A stretch of 10,647 nt of DNA from Flavipsychrobacter stenotrophus (GTDB taxonomy: Bacteria; Bacteroidota; Bacteroidia; Chitinophagales; Chitinophagaceae): assembly GCA_947371715.1 (NCBI GenBank), contig CANBQQ010000062.1, forward strand, positions 1-10,647. Direction: 5' to 3'. The notes beneath the pieces were generated by a model. It did no database searches, was not told the DNA's origin, and worked only from the letters and a program-made list of their open reading frames with translations. This document shows positions 1 to 7,323 of this stretch, in pieces. Numbering within the stretch: position 1 is the first letter of the stretch; the number at the start of each line of letters is the position of its first letter. A program made the translations under genes and the position numbers.

Positions 1-2130
1 CCATTCAAGGTAGTAGTAGTGGTAGCACTACCGTTCCAATAATAAACAGTAGCGTTAGCTGTACCTGTAAATAACAATGTAGTACTTGAACCTGAGCCTA
101 TAGTTGCAGTTCCTAAAACAGAGGCTGTAGGTAGTGTATTTACTGTTACCGCTGTGGTCGTTGCAGAAGCACTGCCACAACTGTTAGTTGCTATAAGCGA
201 ATAAATACCGGCTGAAGCAGTATTAACAGTAAATGAAGCAGGATTAAGCAATGTTGAAGCAAAGCTATTCGGGCCACTCCATGAGTAGGTTGTAGCACCT
301 GTTGCGACACCGGTCAATGTAAGAGTGCTGCCCGCGCAAACAGTATAAGATGATGCAGTAGCAGAAACCGCCGATGGAGCTAACAAGACTGAAAGCGAAG
401 CTGAAAAAGCTGTGGCGCTGCCACATGTATTAGTAGCAGAAAGTGAATAAACTCCTGCTGATGCTGTATTAACAGTAAATGAAGCAGGGTTGGCATCTGT
501 AGACGTAAAACCATTTGGACCGCTCCATGAATAACTCAATGCATTAGCAGCCGAACCGGTCAATGTAAGCGTTCCACCGCTACATATTGATGAAGATGAT
601 AATGTAGCAATAACTACCGTAGGTATATTCAATATACTTATTGAAGAAGTAGTTGCTGAAACAGTTCCACAACTATTTAAAGCTGCTAGTGTGTAGCTTC
701 CTGCAGATGCTGTATTTACGGTGAATGCAGCAGGATTCAGATCAGTTGATGTGAAACTATTTGGTCCACTCCATGAATAACTGGTTGCTCCTGTCGCTGT
801 TCCGTTCAAACTAAGTGTTAGGCCTGTGCAGATCGACGTAGCTGATGGAGTAGCGGCAACAACTGAAGGGGTGGTGATTATAGATAATAATGACGTTGTA
901 GCGGTAACATTACCACAAAAGTTTGTTGCCGTAAATGTATAAATACCTGCCGATGCAGTACTAACTGCAAATGATGCCGGGATGGCATCTGTAGAGGTGA
1001 AGCTGTTTGGTCCCGCCCAAGCATAGCTGGTTGCATTTGATGCCGCACCTGTTAGTGTTAGATTGTTTCCGTTACATACCGATGAAGAAGATAACGATGC
1101 GCTGACTGAAGTAACAGCGTTAATTATGGAAAGAGAAGCTGTAGATGCCGATACACTGCCACAGCTGTTGGTAGCAGTAAGTGTATATATACCTGCAGAT
1201 GAAATCGTTGTAGTTATGGCCGCAGGATTTAGATTTGTTGATGAACTACCATCTGGGTATGCCCACGAATATGATGTTGCTCCTGTCGCCGTTCCTGTAA
1301 GTGTTAGTAATTGTCCGCTGCAAACTGTGGTGTTTGATAAATTTGCGCTTACACCGGATGGTATGTTTAGAACAGTAAAAGTAGTAGTTGAAGTACTCGT
1401 TCCACATGCATTTGTTGCAGATAATGTGTAAATACCAGCTGATGCAGTACTTACTGTAAATGATGCAGGCGAAAGATCTGTTGACGTGTATCCGTTAGGG
1501 CCACTCCACTGATAAGAAATTGCATTTACTGCACTTCCTGTAAGCGTAACAGAGTTGCCAAGACAAATTCCTGATGCAGATGCATTAGCTGTAACACTCG
1601 TTGGTGGCGCAGTACACCCCAGATCAACTGTAACTGTAGCACTCTGCCCGGAAATTACTGCAAAACAACCAGCCAAAGATCTTGCGCTGTCTATTGTATA
1701 GACTGTTGTAGTAGTCGGTGTAACAGTAAATGATGTTGTTCCACCAGAACCTATTGTTGTTGTAGATGAAGCACCTCCCGTCCATGAATAATAAACTACA
1801 TCTCCATTGTTGCCGCTTATAGTAAGCGATGTACTACTTCCTAATGGAATAACATTTGAACCCGTGATTGACGGAGAAGGTGCAACATTTACAGCAATGG
1901 CTGATGTTGTAGCCGTTATAGTACCACAACTATTGGAAGCTGTAAGAGAATAGACACCCGCAGACAAAGTACTCGTGATTAGAGCAGTAGGATTCATGAT
2001 GGTAGAACTAAATCCATTTGGACCACTCCATGAATAAACTGATGTGCCTGAAACTGAGCCGGACAGAATAAGCGTAGTTCCTGTACACAATGTGCTAGGT
2101 AATGCACTTGCCGAAACTGATGGTGCAGCC
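1..2130 (-). repeat. Ladder of Ig-like domains with mostly 82-residue (246-bp) period
   Basis: The core Trp codon (in motifs like YSWSGPN) lies at 36-38, 279-281, 525-527, 771-773, 1017-1019, 1263-1265, 1506-1508, 1782-1784 and 2028-2030. Steps are 243, 246, 246, 246, 246, 243, 276 and 246 bp. Most units carry an early Cys (ICSG, VCAG or similar) and a late Cys (NSCG, NACG or NTCG), consistent with a disulfide between sheets, plus the conserved stretches NPASFTV and ASAGIYTL. The unit near 1617-1890 lacks the standard Cys pattern and is longer. Nearly constant length with diverged sequence points to old tandem duplication under structural constraint. The closest family is the Ig-like/PKD-like domains of Bacteroidota cell-surface proteins; the exact family cannot be decided here. 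Confidence 0.85.
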
Positions 2131-5100
2131 GGACTTATAGTTATTGGTGTGTAAACAAAGCTTGAATCTCCTCCGAAAGCAGTGTAATAAATTACTGTAT
2201 CTGTACCTGATACAACACCTGTTACTACTCCTGTACTGGTTATTGTTGCATTTGTGGTGTTAGACAGCGCCCATCCACCACCTGATACAGTATTAGAGAA
2301 AGTTGTTGAACTGCCCGGACATATTGTAGCTGTTCCTGAACTTGTGCCTATTGGCGGTTTAGGGTAATTTTTTAGTATGGTTATCGTATTTGTTGCTGCA
2401 GCTGTAGCTCCTCCCCGGTTGCCCGTTACGATATCAGGGTAACCATCTGCATCGAGGTCTCCGATAGTTACAGTTACCGGTTTGTTGCCAGTTGCAATAT
2501 TTTGTGGACTGGCGAGGGAAAGTGTTACTGTAGAGCCTGAAGCTAGATTTCTAAAGATGGAAACCGTATTATCAGCATTGTTAGATACCACAACATCTAG
2601 TTTGCCATCTCCGTTCAAATCTGCTACTGCTATACCAGTTGGAGTAGAACCCGATCCGGAACCTGATGTGAAATTTACTGCGGATGCAAATGATGAGGCT
2701 GTAATCGTACCAGTAGCACCAGAGTTGATGAATATGCTGATATTTCCACTATTTGAATTAGTAACTAAAAGGTCACTTTTCCCATCGTTATTAATGTCGC
2801 CTGCGACCACATCCAATGGTCCTGAACCAACAGTTAAAGAAACTGAGGTTCCGAATGATATAGAGCCATAAGTGGAAGTGTTTTTAGCGACTGTGATCGT
2901 ACTTCCCGAGTAGGTGCCTGTTCCGGAGTTAAAACCAGAGTTAGGGCAGGCTACATCTGGAAGCCCGTCACTATCAAAGTCAGCGATGCAAACACTTGAA
3001 GGTGCTGCACCTGCAGGAACTACAACAGCAGTACCGAAAGACACAGAACCTACTGAAGACGTATTGGGTAATATTATTATGTAGTTGCTTACTGCAAAAC
3101 CAGACAATGCCAGATCAGGCTTACCATCACCATCAAAGTCTCTGATTGCTGCTACAGAAGTGTAACCAGCGGCAGAAATAGACACGGGAGTAGCGAACGT
3201 TGGATTAGCACCAACACCTGATGTAGTATTGCGATATACCAATAGATAGGCCGCATCCGGCAATGGAACGATAATATCTAGTTTACCATCACCATCAATA
3301 TCTGCAAGTTTTACGTTATTGGGTGTATACGATAAAATAGAAGTAGTTATAGTACTTGTTAATGAGAAAGAAGAGCCTGAAATGACACCTATACCTGTCA
3401 TTATATTTTTGAATATTGATATAGATGGAGATCCGCTGCCAGCTACCGTTGCGGTGTTATTCACAACAAGATCTGGTTGTCCATCATTATTAAGATCGCC
3501 CATGGCACCCGAGTAGGGAGTAGCGCCAGAAGTCAATATTAATGCACTGTTGAAGTTCAGAGTATTAGATACAAAGCCTGAGTTGTTGTAAATCGGGGTA
3601 AAAGGAGCAGGGGAATACGCTGTATAGTTGTTAGTAGAAGTTACCGAAACAGGACCATAAAGAGCACCTGCGGGTACTACAACTGATAAGCTTAATGTTG
3701 TAGACGAACCGGCATTTATTGTTGCTTTTGTCGCACCGAAATAAACTATGCTTGAAGCGGGATCGAAATTTGTTCCATTAATGACTACAGTTGATCCGGG
3801 AATATCTGAAAGCGGGGATATAGATGAAATAGTTGGAGTAAGTCCGTTAATGTATATCGTACGTGTCGTATATAAAGGTCCGCAACCTGCTGCACTCGTA
3901 GTGCTATAGCTTATTGTTGCAGTACCTTGTGTAACACCTGTAACTACACCACCAGATGAAGTTATAGTAACACTACCTGTTCCGTTCACCGTGCTCCACG
4001 TTGCAGTACCTGTTGAAGTCGGGTTATATAAAGAGACAGAAGAACCGATCTGCACACCAGGAGTTGTTGGGTATATGGATCCAACTGCAGGTAATGCATT
4101 GACAGTTACTGTTAAAGTAGCCGCACTACCGCAAACAATTGGAGCTGTATAGGTAAATGTTTTAGTTCCTGCACTTACACCCGTTACAATTCCTGTACTA
4201 CCACCAATTGTAGCGGCTCCACTAGCCGCTGTTGGTGTCCATGCACCACCAGTAAGGCCAGTAGTGCTAAGAGATAAAGTTGACCCTACGCACACTGAAG
4301 ATCCACCAGTAATAGTACCTGCTGAAGGATTAGGAACTACAGTAACTGAAGGTGAGTTAGTTGAGGTTACAGTTGTTGCTGAGTTGGAGCATGTAGTCTG
4401 ACAACGATAAAAAGTTGAAGTTGATAATGCAGGAGTGGAATAGGTAAGTGCAGTAAAGCCAGTTCCCGTACTTACGTCCGACCATGTTGTACCATTAGCC
4501 GATTGTTGCCATTTGTAAGATATGCCACTTCCCGTTGTAGCACTGCCAAGTGTAAGTGTGGTAGTAGCACCTGAACAAATAGTTGAATTACCTACTGCAA
4601 CTGTCCCCTGGTTAGGGGTGCCGGCACAAATTGGCAATACCGTACCTGCTAATGCCAAACTTGTATTTGTAAAATACCAACTACCACCCGTTGCACCTAT
4701 CGGTGTTATTCTTATTTTAATTACAGTACCAGCAGCTACATTCTGCAATGCCGTTATTGCTGATAGATCAGTTGATCCAGGCGTTCCAACCGTACCTGTT
4801 GTCAGTGTAGTACTCCAACTGCCAGCTAATACGTAAGCACCTCCTCCTACTGAATAATGAATATCGCATCCTGTAGGACCACTTCCTGATCTTCTTGTAT
4901 TTCCTGACATGGTTGATAGTGAAACAACATAACCGCTATTTACAGTGAATTGAAAATACCAACTATTAGCCTCACCGGATGCCGACGATGTACTGGTAAA
5001 ACCACCAGCAGCTCCATAACAAGAGGTTGCACCTGAACCGGTTACCACCATCGAAGATCCACGTATTAAGCCACTGGTGCCACCCGTAAAAGCTAAATTT

Positions 5101-5297
5101 GCGTTTATTGTAGCAGGTGTCCATGGACTTGGACCATAACCGCCAGCAGTGATTGTGCCACCAGGTATTAGCGAAGGGTCCCACTTAATAATTTGTGAAT
5201 GACCCATGAATGGGGTCAATAACAATAAAAAAGAAAATAATATTTTAAAATATCTACGGGTATATGACATTGAACTATAATCCATAAGGAAATTCAT
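1..5297 (-). CDS. Giant secreted Ig-like/FG-GAP repeat surface protein, C-terminus outside window
   Basis: The frame is open without a stop from the ATG at 5297 to the left edge (1765 codons seen). Residues about 10-35 form a signal peptide: basic Tyr-Thr-Arg-Arg, a Phe/Leu-rich core, then Gly-His-Ser before a probable cut at Gln-Ile-Ile. Next come a Gly/Ser-rich beta-sandwich-like region (to about residue 225), Cys-paired Ig-like and BIG2-like domains, an IPT/TIG-like domain (about 486-566), seven FG-GAP/VCBS repeats (about 597-957), another BIG2-like domain, and a ladder of Ig-like domains to the edge. ATGs at 5285 and 5270 are in frame; 5270 gives the most typical signal peptide. In Bacteroidota such proteins usually end in a type IX secretion or gliding-type C-terminal domain, which would lie outside this window. 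A role in adhesion or surface binding is inferred; no catalytic domain is visible. The composition is rich in Thr, Ser, Ala and Gly, with almost no Lys or Arg in the Ig ladder. Confidence 0.9.
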   Translation of the reverse strand, partial: MNFLMDYSSMSYTRRYFKILFSFLLLLTPFMGHSQIIKWDPSLIPGGTITAGGYGPSPWTPATINANLAFTGGTSGLIRGSSMVVTGSGATSCYGAAGGFTSTSSASGEANSWYFQFTVNSGYVVSLSTMSGNTRRSGSGPTGCDIHYSVGGGAYVLAGSWSTTLTTGTVGTPGSTDLSAITALQNVAAGTVIKIRITPIGATGGSWYFTNTSLALAGTVLPICAGTPNQGTVAVGNSTICSGATTTLTLGSATTGSGISYKWQQSANGTTWSDVSTGTGFTALTYSTPALSTSTFYRCQTTCSNSATTVTSTNSPSVTVVPNPSAGTITGGSSVCVGSTLSLSTTGLTGGAWTPTAASGAATIGGSTGIVTGVSAGTKTFTYTAPIVCGSAATLTVTVNALPAVGSIYPTTPGVQIGSSVSLYNPTSTGTATWSTVNGTGSVTITSSGGVVTGVTQGTATISYSTTSAAGCGPLYTTRTIYINGLTPTISSISPLSDIPGSTVVINGTNFDPASSIVYFGATKATINAGSSTTLSLSVVVPAGALYGPVSVTSTNNYTAYSPAPFTPIYNNSGFVSNTLNFNSALILTSGATPYSGAMGDLNNDGQPDLVVNNTATVAGSGSPSISIFKNIMTGIGVISGSSFSLTSTITTSILSYTPNNVKLADIDGDGKLDIIVPLPDAAYLLVYRNTTSGVGANPTFATPVSISAAGYTSVAAIRDFDGDGKPDLALSGFAVSNYIIILPNTSSVGSVSFGTAVVVPAGAAPSSVCIADFDSDGLPDVACPNSGFNSGTGTYSGSTITVAKNTSTYGSISFGTSVSLTVGSGPLDVVAGDINNDGKSDLLVTNSNSGNISIFINSGATGTITASSFASAVNFTSGSGSGSTPTGIAVADLNGDGKLDVVVSNNADNTVSIFRNLASGSTVTLSLASPQNIATGNKPVTVTIGDLDADGYPDIVTGNRGGATAAATNTITILKNYPKPPIGTSSGTATICPGSSTTFSNTVSGGGWALSNTTNATITSTGVVTGVVSGTDTVIYYTAFGGDSSFVYTPITISPAAPSVSASALPSTLCTGTTLILSGSVSGTSVYSWSGPNGFSSTIMNPTALITSTLSAGVYSLTASNSCGTITATTSAIAVNVAPSPSITGSNVIPLGSSTSLTISGNNGDVVYYSWTGGASSTTTIGSGGTTSFTVTPTTTTVYTIDSARSLAGCFAVISGQSATVTVDLGCTAPPTSVTANASASGICLGNSVTLTGSAVNAISYQWSGPNGYTSTDLSPASFTVSTASAGIYTLSATNACGTSTSTTTFTVLNIPSGVSANLSNTTVCSGQLLTLTGTATGATSYSWAYPDGSSSTNLNPAAITTTISSAGIYTLTATNSCGSVSASTASLSIINAVTSVSASLSSSSVCNGNNLTLTGAASNATSYAWAGPNSFTSTDAIPASFAVSTASAGIYTFTATNFCGNVTATTSLLSIITTPSVVAATPSATSICTGLTLSLNGTATGATSYSWSGPNSFTSTDLNPAAFTVNTASAGSYTLAALNSCGTVSATTSSISILNIPTVVIATLSSSSICSGGTLTLTGSAANALSYSWSGPNGFTSTDANPASFTVNTASAGVYSLSATNTCGSATAFSASLSVLLAPSAVSATASSYTVCAGSTLTLTGVATGATTYSWSGPNSFASTLLNPASFTVNTASAGIYSLIATNSCGSASATTTAVTVNTLPTASVLGTATIGSGSSTTLLFTGTANATVYYWNGSATTTTTLN
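2430..3508 (-). repeat. Seven FG-GAP/VCBS calcium-loop repeats in the surface protein
   Basis: Seven copies of a D-x-[DN]-x-D-G-x-x-D loop are encoded, centred near 3490, 3293, 3130, 2971, 2788, 2611 and 2448. They read DLNNDGQPD, DIDGDGKLD, DFDGDGKPD, DFDSDGLPD, DINNDGKSD, DLNGDGKLD and DLDADGYPD. Several are followed by a hydrophobic strand and an Ile-Phe-x-Asn type ending. Spacing is 160-200 bp, about 53-65 residues. The FG-GAP/VCBS family forms beta-propellers with one Ca2+ loop per blade, and seven copies suit one complete seven-bladed propeller. This propeller sits between the IPT-like domain and the Ig ladder. The propeller fold is inferred from family knowledge. Confidence 0.85.
3600..3842 (-). 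other. IPT/TIG-like domain segment of the surface protein
   Basis: The translated segment begins PTISSISPLSDIPGSTVVI, continues through NGTNFDPASSIVYFG, and ends near PAGALYGPVSVT. This is the usual layout of an IPT/TIG domain: a Pro-rich first strand, a G-x-N-F turn and the V-x-F-G strand. It joins the N-terminal Ig/BIG2-like domains to the FG-GAP propeller. Such domains are structural Ig-like modules in extracellular proteins. Boundaries are approximate. Confidence 0.75.
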
Positions 5298-5745
5298 TTA
5301 ATGTGCAAATGTCGATTTACAAGGTTAACGGGACATAAATGCTTTGTTACGTAACGATTAACTAATTGTTACCAAAATGAAAATGATCTCCCATAAACCT
5401 GAAATTGGGCAGCAAATACATTTATAAATATATAATTTAACGGATTATTTTTTTGATAATATGAATTCTTTTTTATATAATAAAAGAGACAAAAGTGAAT
5501 TGTAGCCTCACTTAGGTTGTATTAAAAAAACTTTATTTTAATTTTTTAGGTTGTTATGGATGATTTGAGCAAAAATATTTTTTGAAGTTCTTATTTTATT
5601 TAGTTACCATATTAATACATGCTTTTTTTTGCAAGGGTAGTTAACACTTACTTCATTAGTTCACTTAATACTTTTAAAAGCAATGTGATAATCCCAGATA
5701 AATTTAAAGAAATTTAACCCTGAAAAGTCATATAAAAAACAGAAA
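5298..5745. other. AT-rich intergenic gap upstream of the surface protein gene
   Basis: No convincing gene is visible. The stretch is strongly AT-rich with poly-T and poly-A runs. It holds a perfect 10-bp palindrome GTTACGTAAC near 5345-5355, about 50 bp upstream of the surface protein start, and a purely AT hairpin (TAAATTT, 4-nt loop, AAATTTA) at 5699-5716 about 30-45 bp past the stop of the small minus-strand ORF. The latter could be a weak terminator but has no GC core. I found no good TAnnTTTG -7 element for the surface protein gene; the nearest candidate, GACATTTG on the minus strand at 5306-5313, has one mismatch and no matching -33. Confidence 0.6.
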
Positions 5746-6039
5746 CTAAACAGTTCTATAACTATCCCTCGAACTATACCGCCTCACCTTGCCATCAGCT
5801 GAGCTAACATTTAAGAAGTTGCCAGCCCAGACAGCATTTGTAATAAGTTTGCCAATAGTTAGCATGTGATACTTATCTCTTGACGAATAGAGATGTACTT
5901 TGTCTTTGTCGATCTTGATTACCCCGAATGTGGAGTATTTCGAATCCCTGTCCCTCCGCAAATAATAAAACCCGCGCTGTGCGCGGGTTTTATTATTTGT
6001 ATCTCCCTGCAGCACACTAGCAGCTTTCCTCTTCCACAC
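5746..6039 (-). CDS. Small hypothetical protein with duplicated YSSRD motif; start uncertain
   Basis: I do not recognise the family. The frame can start at GTG 6039 (97 codons), inside the end of merR, but codons 14-27 of that version are encoded by a perfect terminator hairpin, so this start is doubtful. The first plausible start past the hairpin is TTG at 5961 (71 codons); no ATG precedes residue 59. The downstream part looks protein-like: alternating beta-type strands, a VHLYSSRDKYHML segment (48-60) echoed by VRRYSSRDSYRTV (85-97) at the C-terminus, and NAVWAGNFLNV (68-78) between. This duplicated V-x-x-Y-S-S-R-D-x-Y pattern suggests two related beta units. No signal peptide or membrane segment is seen. 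It lies downstream of merR on the same strand, separated by the terminator. It may be a real small gene with a non-ATG start or the remnant of a longer one. Confidence 0.45.
   Translation of the reverse strand: MWKRKAASVLQGDTNNKTRAQRGFYYLRRDRDSKYSTFGVIKIDKDKVHLYSSRDKYHMLTIGKLITNAVWAGNFLNVSSADGKVRRYSSRDSYRTV
5959..5999. terminator. Perfect 19-bp intrinsic terminator hairpin after merR, probably bidirectional
   Basis: The arms at 5959-5977 and 5981-5999 are perfect reverse complements with a 3-nt loop (tgt on plus). The GC core CCCGCGC/GCGCGGG is flanked by an A-rich left side and a T-rich right side, so either strand yields a GC stem followed by a U-rich tail. The hairpin starts 17 nt past the merR stop (6017-6019), the normal place for a merR terminator. 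It also lies inside the upstream part of the small ORF reaching 5746. Confidence 0.9.
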
Positions 6040-6379
6040 TTTTCTTAAACTCAGCTATCATCTTTTTCATTTCCTTCAAGTGCTTTATTTTCTCGTCTAT
6101 AGACCGGAGCTTTTCTTCCAGCACAAGCACTTTCTCGGAAATGGTGATTTTATTATTGTACCACGCATCCATCAATTGCCCTATTTCACTAAGTGTAAAA
6201 CCTATTGATTTAGCATCCGATATCAATTCCAACTTCTCCACAGTTTCATCATCGTAATGAAAGTAATTGTTAGACTTAATACGCTCATCACGCTTGCCCT
6301 TTATCAAGCCCGATTTTTCATAAAATCTTATCGTGTGTGCGGTAATACCGGTTCGCTTAGAGAGTTCGTTGATGAGCAT
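6017..6379 (-). CDS. MerR-family transcriptional regulator
   Basis: At 120 residues this is a typical short MerR regulator. The N-terminal winged helix-turn-helix is clear: MLINELSKRTGITAHTIRFYEK, then GLI and the wing (RIKSNNYFHYDDET), then the second helix pair ending in SIGFTLSEIGQLM (about 58-70). Residues about 79-113 form the amphipathic dimerisation coiled coil. The only Cys is the last residue (C120), so the metal-binding Cys loop of MerR, CueR or ZntR is missing; the protein resembles the non-metal subgroup related to AdhR/YfmP, and its signal is unknown. It is divergent from the SDR gene with 110 bp between starts, the usual arrangement of a MerR regulator and its target. A -7 element ends only 4 nt before the ATG, suggesting a leaderless or nearly leaderless transcript. 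Confidence 0.93.
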   Translation of the reverse strand: MLINELSKRTGITAHTIRFYEKSGLIKGKRDERIKSNNYFHYDDETVEKLELISDAKSIGFTLSEIGQLMDAWYNNKITISEKVLVLEEKLRSIDEKIKHLKEMKKMIAEFKKSVEEESC

Positions 6380-6383
6380 ACAA

Positions 6384-6414
6384 CAAAGATAATACGGTGA
6401 AAAATAAATTACAA
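6384..6414 (-). promoter_or_regulatory. Promoter of the merR-family gene (Bacteroidota type)
   Basis: On the minus strand TATCTTTG (6391-6384) matches the -7 consensus TAnnTTTG exactly, and TTG (6414-6412) lies 20 nt upstream as a -33 element. The -7 element ends four nucleotides before the ATG at 6379, so transcription should begin at or very near the start codon. The -33 element abuts the palindrome at 6414-6428, so a protein bound there would touch this promoter. Confidence 0.7.
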
Positions 6415-6428
6415 GTATAGACTATACT
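6414..6428. promoter_or_regulatory. Perfect palindrome, probable MerR operator
   Basis: AGTATAGACTATACT is a perfect 7-bp inverted repeat around a single A. It lies between the divergent merR and SDR promoters, sharing one base with the merR -33 element and ending 6 nt before the SDR -33 element. MerR dimers bind such short-centred dyads. Classical MerR activation uses a dyad between -35 and -10; here it is upstream of the SDR -33, so the mode of action may differ. Confidence 0.65.
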
Positions 6429-6434
6429 CTAATG

Positions 6435-6465
6435 TTGTTGGTTTCGTTCTGCAACGATAGCTTTG
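6435..6465 (+). promoter_or_regulatory. Promoter of the SDR gene (Bacteroidota type)
   Basis: TAGCTTTG (6458-6465) matches the -7 consensus TAnnTTTG exactly, with TTG (6435-6437) 20 nt upstream. The same spacing is found in the merR promoter on the other strand. The expected transcript start is around 6470, leaving a short leader of about 20 nt before ATG 6490. Confidence 0.7.
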
Positions 6466-6489
6466 CATAAAATCTAAATTTCACCTTAC

Positions 6490-7269
6490 ATGGCAACAGC
6501 ATTAATTACAGGAGCTTCAAACGGAATTGGCCTGGAACTGGCAAGAATACACGCATCTAAAGGAGATGACCTGGTATTAGTAGCAAGAAATAAGGCAAGG
6601 CTCGATGAATTAAAAGCTGAATTAGAGCAACAGTATAAGGTAACCGTTTACAGCATTGATAAAGACCTATCCTTACCCAATGCCGCACAGGAAGTCTATA
6701 ACGCAACCCAAAAGCAAAATATTCAGATCGACTACCTGATCAATAATGCAGGCTTTGGCGATTTTGGCATGTTCACCGAAACCGACTGGAACAAAGAACT
6801 GCAAATGATCAACCTGAACATTACTACACTAACCCAATTTACGAAGCTCTACCTGAAAGAAATGGCAAAGCGGGGAAGTGGTAAAATAATGAACGTGGCA
6901 TCTACCGCAGCATTCCAGTCGGGGCCCACTATGGCAGTCTATTACGCCACAAAGGCGTATGTACTTAGCTTCTCTGAGGCCATTGCCAACGAGGTTAGCG
7001 AAAAGGGCGTAACAGTAACTACACTCTGTCCGGGCGCAACAGAAAGTGGTTTTCAGGCAGCAGCGGCAATGGAGGAGAGCGCATTGGTGAAAGGCAAAAA
7101 GTTGCCTACGTCAAAGGAAGTAGCAGAGTATGGATATAAGGCAATGATGAAGGGTAAAACGGTGGCTATCCATGGGCTTATGAATTATATAATGGCCAAT
7201 TCAATTCGCTTCCTTCCAAGAGCGTTGGTAGTAAAAGTAACTCGGAAAATACAGGACAAAGCAAGCTAA
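6490..7269 (+). CDS. Short-chain dehydrogenase/reductase (SDR)
   Basis: This is a 259-residue classical SDR, probably cytosolic and NAD(P)(H)-dependent. The Rossmann signature TGASNGIG is at residues 7-14 and the NNAG motif at 85-88. The catalytic residues are all present: N110, S138 in NVAS, and Y151/K155 in YYATK. R33 at the end of beta-2 (VAR) favours NADPH over NADH. PGATESGF (181-188) is the usual post-catalytic loop. The overall form resembles the DltE/YqjQ-like subgroup of SDRs; the substrate cannot be read from the sequence. It is divergent from merR and followed 54 bp later by the PLD-family gene on the same strand, so co-transcription is possible. Regulation by the MerR protein is inferred from the palindrome between the two promoters. 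Confidence 0.95.
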   Translation: MATALITGASNGIGLELARIHASKGDDLVLVARNKARLDELKAELEQQYKVTVYSIDKDLSLPNAAQEVYNATQKQNIQIDYLINNAGFGDFGMFTETDWNKELQMINLNITTLTQFTKLYLKEMAKRGSGKIMNVASTAAFQSGPTMAVYYATKAYVLSFSEAIANEVSEKGVTVTTLCPGATESGFQAAAAMEESALVKGKKLPTSKEVAEYGYKAMMKGKTVAIHGLMNYIMANSIRFLPRALVVKVTRKIQDKAS

Positions 7270-7280
7270 GATGTATCAAA

Positions 7281-7318
7281 AAATTTACAACCGCCAAATA
7301 CTAACGAGTTGTAAATTT
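7281..7318. repeat. 11-bp perfect inverted repeat between SDR and PLD genes
   Basis: AAATTTACAAC (7281-7291) and GTTGTAAATTT (7308-7318) are perfect reverse complements around a 16-nt spacer. The repeat starts 12 nt past the SDR stop and ends 6 nt before the PLD start. It has little GC and no U tract, so it is a poor terminator. It could be an operator or an RNA stem occluding the PLD start. Confidence 0.6.
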
Positions 7319-7323
7319 ACCCA

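Noticed and set aside
36..2030. Regular repeats considered as a CRISPR array or satellite DNA
   Set aside because: The unit is 246 bp, in frame, diverged and encodes Ig-like domains with conserved Trp and Cys; it is coding repeat structure.
1063..5184. Small ORFs on the plus strand (1063-1431, 2482-2871, 3319-3516, 4522-4836) and a minus ORF in another frame (4972-5184)
   Set aside because: They are shadows of the giant minus-strand gene, whose continuous frame and recognisable domains account for the whole region.
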